NCBI RefSeq assembly: GCF_043769475.1 | Contig: NZ_CP171729.1 | Location: 5,146,001 to 5,210,000, forward strand | DNA from: Allomesorhizobium sp043769475 | Lineage (GTDB): Bacteria > Pseudomonadota > Alphaproteobacteria > Rhizobiales > Rhizobiaceae | Length of the DNA stretch: 64,000 bases | Direction of reading: 5' to 3' | Shown here: piece by piece, positions 51,386 to 60,462 of the stretch | Layout of the letters: each line of letters starts with the position of its first letter | Position numbering within the stretch: position 1 is the first letter of the stretch | Made by a program: the position numbers and the translations under genes | The notes under the pieces: generated by a model | What the model saw: only the letters and a program-made list of their open reading frames with translations | Told to the model about the DNA's origin: nothing | Database searches by the model: none

Positions 51386-51448
51386 CGCTATTCGCTATTC
51401 GCTATTCGCTATTCGCTATTCGCTATTCGCTATTCGCTATTCGCTATT
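51386..51448. repeat. Tandem heptanucleotide array (CGCTATT x 9)
   Basis: Nine perfect, uninterrupted copies of CGCTATT. The array begins at the hlyD stop codon (51444-51446 falls in the last unit) and fills the hlyD-ATPase spacer. Such arrays change copy number by slippage, which here would alter the distance between hlyD and the next cistron, not its reading frame. Confidence 0.95.
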
Positions 51449-52391
51449 CACTCGCCAAACTCACATCCACGATCTGCCCCGGCTGCAGCGGCGATGCTTC
51501 GTCCTCCGGCCGCGCCTCGACGAGGTAGACCAGCTTCTGCCGGGTCTCGAGCGAGAATATCACCGGCGGCGTGAATTCGGGGTCGGGCGAGACATAGCTG
51601 ACGCGCGCCGTCAGGCCATCCGGGCAACCGTCGCAGCGCACGTCGAGCAGGTCGCCGACCTGCACCGACGAAAACGCCGCCTGCGGCACGAACACTTTCA
51701 GTTTCACCGCGCCGTCGGGCAGCATCGAGATCACCGGGGCGGATGGCCCGGCGATGTCGCCGGCGTCGCGGATGACATCGTCTATGCGGCCGGGAGAGGG
51801 CGCTTGCAGCGCGCGCTTGGAAAGCCGCCACCGCGCCTGCTCAAGTTGCGCTTCGGCCTGCTTCACCTGGTATTCGGCGGCCCTGATCGTTTCCGCCCGC
51901 GCCGCCAGGCCCGCCACGGCCAGATTGGCCTCGGCCTGCCTGACCTCGGAATCGGCCAGTTCCGCCCTGGTGGACGCCTCGTCGAACTGCGACTGCGGGG
52001 CGATCCCGCGCTTGAAGAGGTCCTCGGCTCTTGCCAGCACGCGCTTTGCTTCCTCCGCCTGCGCCTTGGCCGAACGAACGGCTGCTTCCAGCACCGCGAT
52101 CTCTTCCGGGCGCTTGCCGAGCCTGAGGTCGGCAAGCTGAGCCTGCGCCCTGGCCAGGCCTGCCTCGGCCTCGGCGACCGCGATTTCGGCATCGCCGCTT
52201 TCGAGCGTAGCCACGACCTTGCCGGTATCGACCCGGTCGCCGCGGCGCACCGAAACCGTCTCCACCTGCGCCGTTTCGATCGGCGCCAGCAGCACGAACT
52301 CGCCCTCGACATAGCCGACGGCCAGCGGCGCCGCTGGCCCGCAGGCGGAAAACAGCGAAGCTGCGAGCGGGATGGCGCAGAGGAAGCTCAT
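51444..52391 (-). CDS. HlyD-family periplasmic adaptor lipoprotein (YbhG-like)
   Basis: A 315-residue membrane fusion protein. The N terminus has a lipobox (SLFSAC, Cys17), so it is probably a lipoprotein. Two biotinyl-lipoyl halves (VETVSVRRGDRVDTGKVVAT, and the return strand near residue 205) flank a long coiled-coil hairpin (about residues 70-200, Glu/Ala/Arg-rich). It would link the ABC-2 exporter to an outer-membrane channel. Its start overlaps the TetR stop (ATGA). Confidence 0.92.
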   Translation of the reverse strand: MSFLCAIPLAASLFSACGPAAPLAVGYVEGEFVLLAPIETAQVETVSVRRGDRVDTGKVVATLESGDAEIAVAEAEAGLARAQAQLADLRLGKRPEEIAVLEAAVRSAKAQAEEAKRVLARAEDLFKRGIAPQSQFDEASTRAELADSEVRQAEANLAVAGLAARAETIRAAEYQVKQAEAQLEQARWRLSKRALQAPSPGRIDDVIRDAGDIAGPSAPVISMLPDGAVKLKVFVPQAAFSSVQVGDLLDVRCDGCPDGLTARVSYVSPDPEFTPPVIFSLETRQKLVYLVEARPEDEASPLQPGQIVDVSLASE

Positions 52392-53077
52392 GATTTTGCG
52401 CCTTTGCGAGCGGCGATGATCGCCTCGAGGTTGCTCTTGACGACGGAGATCACAGCCGCGGCTTCCGACGGGCCGACGCTTTCCCAGCCCAAGCGCCGCA
52501 TCACCGCCGGGCCCGCGATCCGGAAATAGACGACCTGTCCGATCATGGTGAAGACGGTGATCTTGGTGCGCTCGCTTTCCGGATCCTCGCCGGTCGCCTG
52601 TGCCCAGATACGGCAGAGCCGGTTGTGGACCGGCTCGAACACGCCGTTGTAGATGATGTCGAGCGCCTCGCTCGGCTGCGAGAGTTCGCGCAGCACGAAT
52701 TGCACGAATTCGCCGGCTTCCGGGCGGGCCACGATGAAGCCCACCATAGCTTCGAGCACGATGTTCAGCCGCTCATGCGCCGTCTCCGCGCCTGGGGTCT
52801 CGCTGGGATCCTCTGCCATTGCCGCTCCGGCAATGCCGCCGATCGTCTCGACGATGTGGTTAGCGCAGGCCGCCCTCAAGCCGTCCTTGCCGCCGAAATG
52901 ATAGGCGATCGAGCCGATATTGGCTCTCGCCGCGGCCGCGATCTCTCGCGTCGAAGTGGCGTGAAAGCCTTGCCGGCCGAACAGCCTGAGCGCTGCATGG
53001 ATGAGGGCGGCGCGGGTCAGGTCGGCCGAGGATGGCGGCGCTTTCGAAGGCGCAGGGTTTTGTGGCGTCTTGATCAT
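52388..53077 (-). CDS. TetR-family regulator (CecR-like) of the efflux operon
   Basis: A 229-residue repressor with an N-terminal HTH (FGRQGFHATSTREIAAAARANIGSIAYHFGGKDGL) and a CecR-type (DUF1956) ligand domain, as in the E. coli cecR-ybhGFSR operon. ATG 53077 (MIKTPQ) is chosen because the promoter lies immediately upstream; the longer frame to 53152 would cross it. It is the first gene of the efflux operon and probably represses itself through the palindrome at 53087-53108. Confidence 0.9.
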   Translation of the reverse strand: MIKTPQNPAPSKAPPSSADLTRAALIHAALRLFGRQGFHATSTREIAAAARANIGSIAYHFGGKDGLRAACANHIVETIGGIAGAAMAEDPSETPGAETAHERLNIVLEAMVGFIVARPEAGEFVQFVLRELSQPSEALDIIYNGVFEPVHNRLCRIWAQATGEDPESERTKITVFTMIGQVVYFRIAGPAVMRRLGWESVGPSEAAAVISVVKSNLEAIIAARKGAKS

Positions 53078-53084
53078 GCAGGCA

Positions 53085-53113
53085 TGTTTATTCAATCGAA
53101 TGATTAAAGTCAA
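53085..53113 (-). promoter_or_regulatory. Promoter with overlapping palindrome for the TetR-efflux operon
   Basis: TTGACT (53113-53108), 17 bases, TAAACA (53090-53085) on the minus strand. The spacer is occupied by TTTAATCATT and ATTGAATAAA, an imperfect palindrome (53087-53108; 8 of 10 positions pair around CG). A repressor there would block RNA polymerase. Confidence 0.7.
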
Positions 53114-53157
53114 GGGTATCTTGCCCTGCGCGGCCCGGTGCGCTTTATTCACGCGCC

Positions 53158-53628
53158 ATGGCCAAGGAAATCGAGCGCAAATTCCTGGTGACGAGCGACG
53201 ACTGGCGCGGCCATGTCGACGGGAGGGCGGCGATCCGCCAGTTCTACCTCGCCGCGGTCGACGGCCGGTCCTTCCGCCTGCGCATACGCGACGGCAGTTC
53301 CGCGGTCCTGACGCTCAAGTTCGGCGCCCACGGGCGTGAAAGAGACGAATTCGAATATCCGATTCCCCTGCGCGACGCCGAGGAGATGCAGGAATTCGCC
53401 GTCGGTCTGGTGATCGAGAAGACTCGTCACGAGGTCCGGCACAACGGTTACGTCTATGAAGTGGATGTTTTTGCCGGTGCTCTTGCCGGGCTGGTCATTG
53501 CCGAACTCGAGACGCCCGACGACGTCCAGAAGGCGAAGCTTCCCCAGTGGCTCGGCCGCGAGGTCACCGGCGAGAGCGCCTTCTACAACGCCTCGCTTGC
53601 CCGCAACGGTCTGCCGGTAGCCGCATGA
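53158..53628 (+). CDS. CYTH-domain protein (inorganic triphosphatase-like)
   Basis: A 156-residue CYTH tunnel-fold protein with the N-terminal ExExK signature (EIERK, Glu4, Glu6, Lys8) and the usual alternating charged strands (FRLRIRDGSSAVLTLK). Members hydrolyse tripolyphosphate or bind related polyphosphates. It overlaps the CHAD gene (ATGA), the classic CYTH-CHAD pairing in two-gene form. Confidence 0.92.
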   Translation: MAKEIERKFLVTSDDWRGHVDGRAAIRQFYLAAVDGRSFRLRIRDGSSAVLTLKFGAHGRERDEFEYPIPLRDAEEMQEFAVGLVIEKTRHEVRHNGYVYEVDVFAGALAGLVIAELETPDDVQKAKLPQWLGREVTGESAFYNASLARNGLPVAA

Positions 53629-54560
53629 GCTACCGCATCGAACCACGGCTTCCGGTGACGGCCGAAGTAAGGCGCATCGCCAGCGTCGAAATCGACGCCG
53701 CGCTCGATGATCTTTCGGTCTCCCGGACCGCTCCCGAAACGGGCCTGCACGCGTGCCGCAAGAAGATCAAGAAGCTCCGCGCCCTGTTTCGTCTCGTGCA
53801 GTCGGGGGACGAGGCATTCTGCCGGGCCGAGAACATGCGCTATCGCGACATTTCGCGCAGCCTCGCCGGCGCACGCGAGGACACGGCGCTGATCGAGACG
53901 GTCGACCGCCTCGTCAAGACTTTCCCCGGTCAGACCGCCGGCGGCAAGCTCGATGCGGTGCGCGCAGCCCTGGTTTCCCGCCGCAGCCTGAAAGCGCGCG
54001 AAGGAACCGGCCGGGAAGACACGATCGACGCGGCTGTCAATGCCTTCGAGCAAGGCCGTCTGGCGCTCGCCAATATGGACTTGCCCGACGAGCCGCAAGC
54101 TGCGGCCGACATGCTGGCCGACGGCGCCAGGAAAGCCATGCGCCGGGCCAGGCGCGCGCTGAAGGCCGCCGCCAAGGACGGCCGGATGGAAGATTTCCAC
54201 GAATTGCGCAAGGCCGTGAAATCGCACTGGCAACACGTCCTGTTGCTGCATCGGTTCTGGCCGGCGCCGGTCAGGCGTCGCCGCAAGGCGCTCGAGACGC
54301 TGGGCGACAGGCTCGGCGATTTGAACGATGTCTTCGTCTTGCAAGGATTGATCGCAACCGAACCCGGCGAACTCGGTCCGAAGGAGCAGATCGCCCTTCT
54401 GCTTCGGCTTCTGAAGCGCAGCGAGAAATCGCTGCGGAAAGAATGTCTCCGAAAGGCAAACAACCTGTTTGGCGATGCGCCGAAGCCGAGGGCCGGAAAG
54501 ATAGCGGGCCGTTATCGGGCCGGCGTTTCCGATGTCGGCGACGGGCCGGCCCATGTCTGA
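53625..54560 (+). CDS. CHAD-domain protein
   Basis: A 311-residue helical protein with conserved His and many Lys/Arg residues (LHACRKKIKKLRALFRLV; DFHELRKAVKSHWQHV), the CHAD fold that binds inorganic polyphosphate. ATG 53625 overlaps the CYTH stop. It probably delivers or senses polyphosphate. Its stop overlaps the next gene start by eight bases. Confidence 0.92.
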   Translation: MSYRIEPRLPVTAEVRRIASVEIDAALDDLSVSRTAPETGLHACRKKIKKLRALFRLVQSGDEAFCRAENMRYRDISRSLAGAREDTALIETVDRLVKTFPGQTAGGKLDAVRAALVSRRSLKAREGTGREDTIDAAVNAFEQGRLALANMDLPDEPQAAADMLADGARKAMRRARRALKAAAKDGRMEDFHELRKAVKSHWQHVLLLHRFWPAPVRRRRKALETLGDRLGDLNDVFVLQGLIATEPGELGPKEQIALLLRLLKRSEKSLRKECLRKANNLFGDAPKPRAGKIAGRYRAGVSDVGDGPAHV

Positions 54561-55365
54561 AGCCGCCGACACGCTGCTGGACCGGTTTGGCCGCTGGATC
54601 GCGGGCCGGCTGCAGGAGGAATCCTCCGGCTACGAGCCGTATACGCCGTCCGATCCGCAGACGCTGCGCCGCTCTCTGGAGCCTGGCGATGTCCTGCTGA
54701 TCGAGGGCAATCAGCGGATCTCGGCCACCATCAAATATCTCACCCAATCGACCTGGTCGCATTCGGCGCTCTATGTCGGCGACGCCTTGCCCGAGGCCCA
54801 GGACGGGTCCGAGCGTCCGCGCCTCATCGAGGTCAATTTGGGCGAGGGCTGCGTGGCCGTGCCGCTGTCGAAATACCGGACCTACAACACCCGCATCTGC
54901 CGCGCCCGCGGCCTGACGCCGGAAGATCGCGACCATGTCGTCGGCTTCATGGTCGCGCGGCTCGGCCTGAAATACGATCTGAAGAACATTCTCGACATGC
55001 TGCGCTTCTTCATGCCGGCGCCGCCCATCCCGGTGCGCTGGCGCCGGCGCGCTTTGGCCTTCGGCTCCGGCGACCCGACCCGCGCCATCTGCTCATCCAT
55101 GATCGCCGAGGCCTATGAGGGCATTCGCTATCCGATCCTGCCCGAAATCACTCGCGCCCCCGGCCGCGCCTCGGCGCAGTCCACCTACATGCGCCAGGAA
55201 ATCCTGCACATCCGCCACCATTCGCTCTACACGCCGCGCGATTTCGACCTCTCGCCCTATTTCCAGATCGTCAAGCCGACGCTGGAATACGGCTTCGACT
55301 ACAAGACGGTCACCTGGGCCGAACAGGAGAAGCTGGACGCGGTTCCGGAGGGCGGCACGGCCTGA
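54553..55365 (+). CDS. YiiX/YebB-like permuted papain-fold cysteine hydrolase
   Basis: A 270-residue NlpC/P60-superfamily protein of the permuted type: His70 in STWSHSALYVG comes before Cys180 in RAICSSMIAEAYEG. PGDVLLIEGN near residue 45 is the usual lead-in. Such enzymes cleave peptides, lipids or thioesters. It follows CHAD with overlap, so the three genes are likely one unit. A start at 54532 (seven residues longer) is possible. Confidence 0.85.
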   Translation: MSEAADTLLDRFGRWIAGRLQEESSGYEPYTPSDPQTLRRSLEPGDVLLIEGNQRISATIKYLTQSTWSHSALYVGDALPEAQDGSERPRLIEVNLGEGCVAVPLSKYRTYNTRICRARGLTPEDRDHVVGFMVARLGLKYDLKNILDMLRFFMPAPPIPVRWRRRALAFGSGDPTRAICSSMIAEAYEGIRYPILPEITRAPGRASAQSTYMRQEILHIRHHSLYTPRDFDLSPYFQIVKPTLEYGFDYKTVTWAEQEKLDAVPEGGTA

Positions 55366-55369
55366 GCTG

Positions 55370-57556
55370 TCACCCGGCGAGAGCTTGCTCGGGCTCGGCG
55401 GCGCAGGCGCCGATCTGGCTGCGGCTGAGCGGCGGCGACAGCAGAAAGCCCTGCAATTCCTGGCAGCCCATGGCAACCAGCGCATCGCGCTGCTGGACGG
55501 TTTCGACGCCCTCGGCGGTAACCCGGATGCCCAGCGCTGCCGCCAGGTCCACCAGCGCCTTCACGATCGCTGCCGACTCATCCGAGCTGCCGAGCTGGCG
55601 CACGAAGGAACGGTCGATCTTCAGCTTGTCGATCGAATAGCGCCGCAGATAGTTTACCGAAGAATAGCCCGTACCGAAATCGTCGAGCGCGATCCGCACG
55701 CCGCGCCGGCGAAGCGCCTTCAGAACGGCCGTCGTCGCCGGAGTGTTCTCCAGGAGCACGCCTTCTGTGATCTCCAGCTGGATGCGGCTCGGCTCAACGC
55801 CGGCCTCCGCCATAATTGCGAACAGATCGGCCGCGAAATTCTCGTCGCGCAATTGCAGCGGCGAGACGTTGACCGCCAGCCATGGCAGGTCGCTGGTCGC
55901 GGCGAAGCTGCACGCCTCGCGCAGCACCCAGCCGCCCAGCAGGCCGATCATGCCGCGCTCCTCCGCAATCCCGACGAAATGCGATGGCGACAAAGCGCCA
56001 TGCGCGGGATGGTCCCAGCGGATCAGCGCCTCTGCTCCAAGCAGGGTCCCGCTGTCTGCGGCATAGATCGGCTGGTAGAGAAGCCGTATCTGATCTCCCG
56101 TTTGCAGGGCCGCGCGAAGATCGCTCTCGATCATTCGCCGGCGCAGCAACAGGTCGTCCATGTCGCCGGCAAACACCTGGTGGCGTCCGCGGCCGCCGCG
56201 CTTGGCCTCGTAAAGCGCAATGTCTGCCTTGCGCAGCAGATCGTCGGGGTCGGCGCCGAAATCCGGCGAAATCGCAATGCCGATGCTCGCGCCCACGAAC
56301 ACCTGGTCGTCGGCGAGCTGGAATGGCCGGCTGAGTTCCTCCAGCAGCTGCACCGACACGTCTTCGGCCGTGCGCACATCCTTGATGCCGACCAGGATAA
56401 CGGCGAACTCGTCGCCGCCGAGCCGCGCCACCGTGTCGAGCTCGCGCACTGCCTGCGCCAGCCGCATCGCAGTCTGACGCACCAGTTCGTCGCCGGCCGG
56501 ATGGCCGAACGTGTCGTTGACATGCTTGAAGCGGTCCAGATCGAGATAAAGCAGCGCGATCCTGTCCTTGTCGCGCTTCACCGACACCAGCGCGCGCTTC
56601 AGCCGGTCCTCGAACAGCGCGCGGTTGGGCAGACCCGTCAGCGTATCGTGGAACGCCAGGTATTGCGCCTGGTCCTGGCTTCTCTGCAGTTGCGAGGAGG
56701 CTCGGCGCAGCCGCCGCAGCAGGAATATCAGCACGCCCATCGCCATGATCGCGCCGCCGATCAGGGCCGGGCTGGTCTTGTGGATCAGGGTCAGACCGGG
56801 CCGGTCCTGCTGCCACGCGATGTAGCCGAGCGCAATTCCTTCCGCATTCTCGAACGGGATCGCGGCGCCAGCCTGCGGCCGCTCGGTCGCGAGGCGCGCG
56901 TCTGCAAGCTGGTACTGCTCGGCGATCTTGCCGATCACCTCGCCGTCCAGATACTTCACGGTGACGTGGAGATATTCGGAGCCGGGCTCCTGCACGATCT
57001 GGTCGGTGCTCGGCACGATCGGCATGATGCTGAGAATGGCGGGCTGACCAGCCAGTTCCACCAGATCCGACGCAATCAGCTTTGGCGCTTCCGCCTCGCT
57101 CGCCTGTGCCTCGGTTATCAGGCCGCGAAGTCTGCGCACGTAGGCGCTGATGGCGCTCTCGTCCTGCCGGTATGTTGAAGGCTCGATGGTCTTGCCGTCG
57201 TGCATCGCGTGTATCGGCGCGTCATGCTCGTCGAGCACATAGATGCGATCGTGCCCATAATATTCATGCATCCACTCGCCGAGATTGTCGCGCATCCAGG
57301 GATCGTCGCGTCCCTTGGCCTTCACGACCGCGTCGTCCCAGACGGCTATGCTCTCCTGTTCGCGCTGAACGTTCCGGATCTGCTCGGCCAGGCCGTTGGC
57401 GACAAAGGTCTTCTGCTTTTCCAGAGCCTCGCCATCGGCCCGCTGGGTGGCGAAAAACCCAAATCCCACAACCAGCGCCAGACATAAAAAACCCACGGCT
57501 AGGACCGTGGACGTGACTTGATGGGTCAACTCGTTATGCCGTGCTTGCGATGTCAT
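55370..57556 (-). CDS. CHASE4-GGDEF-EAL cyclic-di-GMP protein
   Basis: A 728-residue membrane protein: helix at about 16-36, periplasmic CHASE4-like sensor (about 40-260), second helix (about 264-282), GGDEF domain (about 295-460) and EAL domain (about 475-720). The cyclase motif is intact (GGDEF, residues 380-384) with an inhibitory RxxD site at 371-374. The phosphodiesterase motifs are intact: EALIRW (509-514), VNVSPLQL, DDFGTGYSS and AEGVE. Both activities are possible. I prefer ATG 57556 to the upstream start at 57598. Confidence 0.95.
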   Translation of the reverse strand: MTSQARHNELTHQVTSTVLAVGFLCLALVVGFGFFATQRADGEALEKQKTFVANGLAEQIRNVQREQESIAVWDDAVVKAKGRDDPWMRDNLGEWMHEYYGHDRIYVLDEHDAPIHAMHDGKTIEPSTYRQDESAISAYVRRLRGLITEAQASEAEAPKLIASDLVELAGQPAILSIMPIVPSTDQIVQEPGSEYLHVTVKYLDGEVIGKIAEQYQLADARLATERPQAGAAIPFENAEGIALGYIAWQQDRPGLTLIHKTSPALIGGAIMAMGVLIFLLRRLRRASSQLQRSQDQAQYLAFHDTLTGLPNRALFEDRLKRALVSVKRDKDRIALLYLDLDRFKHVNDTFGHPAGDELVRQTAMRLAQAVRELDTVARLGGDEFAVILVGIKDVRTAEDVSVQLLEELSRPFQLADDQVFVGASIGIAISPDFGADPDDLLRKADIALYEAKRGGRGRHQVFAGDMDDLLLRRRMIESDLRAALQTGDQIRLLYQPIYAADSGTLLGAEALIRWDHPAHGALSPSHFVGIAEERGMIGLLGGWVLREACSFAATSDLPWLAVNVSPLQLRDENFAADLFAIMAEAGVEPSRIQLEITEGVLLENTPATTAVLKALRRRGVRIALDDFGTGYSSVNYLRRYSIDKLKIDRSFVRQLGSSDESAAIVKALVDLAAALGIRVTAEGVETVQQRDALVAMGCQELQGFLLSPPLSRSQIGACAAEPEQALAG

Positions 57557-57631
57557 CCAGATGGCGTCCGCGCTCAGGTTGAGCCGGCATCCAAGCAACT
57601 CCGCCTTAATATCACGTTATGCTGAAATATC

Positions 57632-57668
57632 ATGGCCGGCAGGACACTGCCGCGCCGGCCATTTTTTT
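57632..57668 (+). terminator. Strong plus-strand terminator-like hairpin
   Basis: ATGGCCGGC and GCCGGCCAT form a 9-bp stem around 13 bases, followed on the plus strand by seven T. No plus-strand gene ends here; both flanking genes are minus-strand. It may stop antisense transcription, or serve the SRPBCC gene on the minus strand with a poor T-run. Confidence 0.65.
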
Positions 57669-57680
57669 GGCGGATGGCGC

Positions 57681-58157
57681 TTAGATTTTCTTGGCGAGGG
57701 CCGCCAACTGGTCGGCGCACTGGCCCCAGCCTTCGTGAAAGCCCATCTCTTCATGCGCCTTGCGGTCCTCGACGGTCCAGTGGCGGGCGATCGCCGTGTA
57801 GCGCGTCTTGCCGCCCTCGTCCTCGAAGGTGATGATGCCCGTGAAGAACGGCTTCTCGGAAGGCACCCAGGCCTCGGTGTAGGCGTCGGTGAAGACGATC
57901 TTCTCATTCGGCACGACTTCCAGATAGACGCCCAAATTCGGGAATTCCTGGCCCTCGGGGCTGCGCATCACGACCTTGCTGCTTCCGCCGGCCCTGAGGT
58001 CGACTTCGACATGCGACAGCTTCCAGGGCAGCGGCGCGAACCACTGCTTCATCAGTTCCGGCTGCGTCCAGCATTTGAACAGCTTTTCGCGCGGCGCGTC
58101 GATCAGCCGGGTCAGCACGAGTTCGCGGTCGTTGGCGGTCCGGGCGGTGTCGGTCAT
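57681..58157 (-). CDS. SRPBCC/AHSA1-family protein
   Basis: A 158-residue START-like fold protein: LTRLIDAPREKLFKCWTQPELMKQWFAP at the start, and HEEMGFHEGWGQCADQLAAL at the end, are the usual family ends. These often bind hydrophobic ligands and are frequently paired with ArsR regulators, but none is adjacent here. It lies downstream of sulP on the same strand. Confidence 0.9.
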   Translation of the reverse strand: MTDTARTANDRELVLTRLIDAPREKLFKCWTQPELMKQWFAPLPWKLSHVEVDLRAGGSSKVVMRSPEGQEFPNLGVYLEVVPNEKIVFTDAYTEAWVPSEKPFFTGIITFEDEGGKTRYTAIARHWTVEDRKAHEEMGFHEGWGQCADQLAALAKKI

Positions 58158-58246
58158 GGTCTTTCTCCGTTGATTGGGTGGTTCGGCCTAAGGACGAACC
58201 TTGAAAGACAAATCCGACAACGCTGTGAAAGTTTTTCGTGGAGCGG

Positions 58247-59963
58247 TCACTCCCTTTCGAGCCGCAGTTGCTGCAGCGCGTTTTCGATCGTCGCCTTGTA
58301 GCGGACATGCGGCGGCTTCACGCCATGAGTAAACAGCATACGCCGGACGTTGGGCGACGCGCCGGTGATGAAGAAGCGCACACCCGCCCTTTCCGCCTTG
58401 CGCACCGCGCCCTCCAGCACATTGGCCGCTGTCGAGATCGAGGAACGGCACGCCCGAGCAGTCGAGAATGAAGCTCTTGCGCTGGTCGGCGATGCGGTCG
58501 AGCACAGTGCCGACGGTCGTGGCCGCGCCAAAGAAGAACGCCCCCGATATCCGGTAGATCACTGTGTCCGGATCGCTCGCCTTCTCCGGATCGTAGCTCG
58601 TGCGGCGGCCGTTACGGTCGTCGGCGACATCGTCGCGCACCATCGGCACGTCCGCATCGACCGCGATCGCTTTCGACATGCGGTCGATGAACAGCACCGA
58701 TCCGAGCGCGAAGCCGACCACTATGCCCTCTGTCAGGTCGCGGAATATCACCAGCGCGAAAGTCACCAGAAGCACGATGGCGTCGCCCCATGACGAGCGG
58801 ATGAGCGCGGCGAACGCGGTTTTCTCGACCATGTTCCAGGCCACGACCGCCAGCACTCCGGCAAGGGCCGCGAGTGGAATGTAGCTGGCCAGCGGCGCGG
58901 CGATCAGCATGAAGAGCAGCAGGAAGCCCGAGTGGAGCATGCCCGAAACCGGACCGTGCGCGCCTGCCCGCACATTCGTCGCCGTTCGCGCTATGGTGCC
59001 GGTCACGCAGATGCCGCCGAACAGCGCCGAGCCGATGTTGGCGAAACCCTGCGCCACCAACTCGCAGTTGGAGCGGTGCCGCCGCCCGGTCATGCCGTCG
59101 GCCACGACCGCCGAAAGCAGCGATTCGATCGCGCCGAGCAGAGCGAAGGCGACGGCGTCGGGAAACACCGCCTGCACTTTCTCAAGGCTGAATTCCGGCA
59201 GCGAAGGCAGCGGCAGCGAGCGCGGTATGCCGCCGAACCGGGTGCCGATCGTTTCGACAGGTAGGCTGAAGACATATGCCGCGAGCGCTGCGGCCGCCAC
59301 CGCAATCAGCATGCCCGGCCAGGAAGGCCGCAGCCGCTTGAGCCCAAGGATGACGCCGATCGTCAGGGCAGCGACGCCGACAGCCGCCGGGTTGACCGTG
59401 CCGGCGGCTTCGCCCAGCGAGACCAGCTTTTCAATCAGCTCTCCCGGCTCCTTGCCAGGAAGCGTCAGGCCGAACAATTCGCTGAGCTGGCTGGCGAAGA
59501 TGATGACCGCGATTCGGAGGTGAAGCCGACCGTCACCGGATAGGGAATGAACTTGATATAGGTCCCGAGCCTCAGATAGCCGGCGGCGACAAGGAATGCG
59601 CCCGACATCATCGTCGCCAGAATCAGCCCTTCCACCCCGTGCCGCGCCACGGTGGCCGCGACCAGCACGATGAAAGCTCCAGCCGGCCCGCCGATTTGGA
59701 AACGGGCTGCCCCCAAGCGCCGAGACCAGGAAGCCGCCGACGATCGCCGTATAGAGCCCGCGATCCGGAGAGACGCCGGAGGCGATGGCGATCGCCATAG
59801 ACAGCGGCAGCGCCACGATCGCCACCGTCAATCCCGCGAGCAGGTCGGCCTGCAACTGCGGTAGGCCGTAGCCCTCGCGCAGCACCGTCACCAGCTTGGG
59901 GGTGAAGAGCTCCCGGAATGTAGGCTGCCTCGTCGCCCGACCGGGATGGAGATCTGCTTTCAT
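58247..59963 (-). pseudogene. SulP-family anion transporter with three frame lesions
   Basis: The product starts MKADLHPGRATRQPTFRELF, with SulP helices (GLPQLQADLLAGLTVAIVAL). Near 59707 one extra C in AGCCCGTTT shifts the frame; near 59512-59515 one missing G in TCCGAATCG restores it. Near 58440-58455 one extra base in GATCTCGACA shifts it again inside the STAS domain; FLDSTAANVLEGAVRKAE is the expected reading. The corrected protein has 571 residues and ends at 58247 (QQLRLERE). Without correction the frame runs to 58188. Substrate may be sulfate or bicarbonate. Three lesions mean real decay or poor base calls. Confidence 0.8.
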
Positions 59964-60092
59964 GTTTGCCTTTCGCGGTGCGAAGGGCGGCGGGATCGTC
60001 GGCTGGGATGTGTCGGATCACCGGTCAGGGCCGGCGCCCGATTCAACATCACCAAAATGTCGGCGTCGCCGTCGCGACTTGGTCTGCCAGAT

Positions 60093-60365
60093 TCAGCCGG
60101 ATCGCCGGTTCTGCCCCGACGGCTGGCGCAGGCGAACGCCCCTGCCGCCCTCGACGCTCGCCTGGTTGTCCGCGATCAGCTCCACGCCTGACATCTCCAG
60201 CGCGTGGATGACCTTGACCAGAGTGTCGACGACGCCCCTGACGACGCCGTCGCTCGCTTCCATCCGCTGGATGGTGGGAAGCGAAACGCCGGCGCGTTCG
60301 GCGAGCGTCTTCTGGTCGATGCCGGCCAGCGCCCGCGCGGCGCGCATCTGCGCTGCGGTGATCAC
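60093..60365 (-). CDS. Small XRE-family transcriptional regulator
   Basis: A 90-residue helix-turn-helix protein: ITAAQMRAARALAGIDQKTL, then AERAGVSLPTIQRME. The C terminus is basic (RGVRLRQPSGQNRRSG). I chose GTG 60365 because AGGAG lies eight bases upstream; the frame stays open to an ATG at 60410 but that would translate the palindromic operator region. It is probably an autoregulated repressor. Its targets are unknown. Confidence 0.85.
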   Translation of the reverse strand: MITAAQMRAARALAGIDQKTLAERAGVSLPTIQRMEASDGVVRGVVDTLVKVIHALEMSGVELIADNQASVEGGRGVRLRQPSGQNRRSG

Positions 60366-60393
60366 GGACAGTGCTCCTGTCTGAGTCTGCGAG

Positions 60394-60414
60394 ATGAATG
60401 TATCATACATTCAT
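60394..60414. promoter_or_regulatory. 21-bp perfect palindrome upstream of the XRE gene
   Basis: ATGAATGTAT and ATACATTCAT flank a single C, with 10-bp perfect arms, 29 bases before the GTG start of the regulator. AT-rich, no T-run: an operator, most simply for the XRE protein itself. Confidence 0.7.
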
Positions 60415-60462
60415 TATGATGTTTCAAGCATCATTTTGGAACATTGCGGAAATAGAGCTTGG

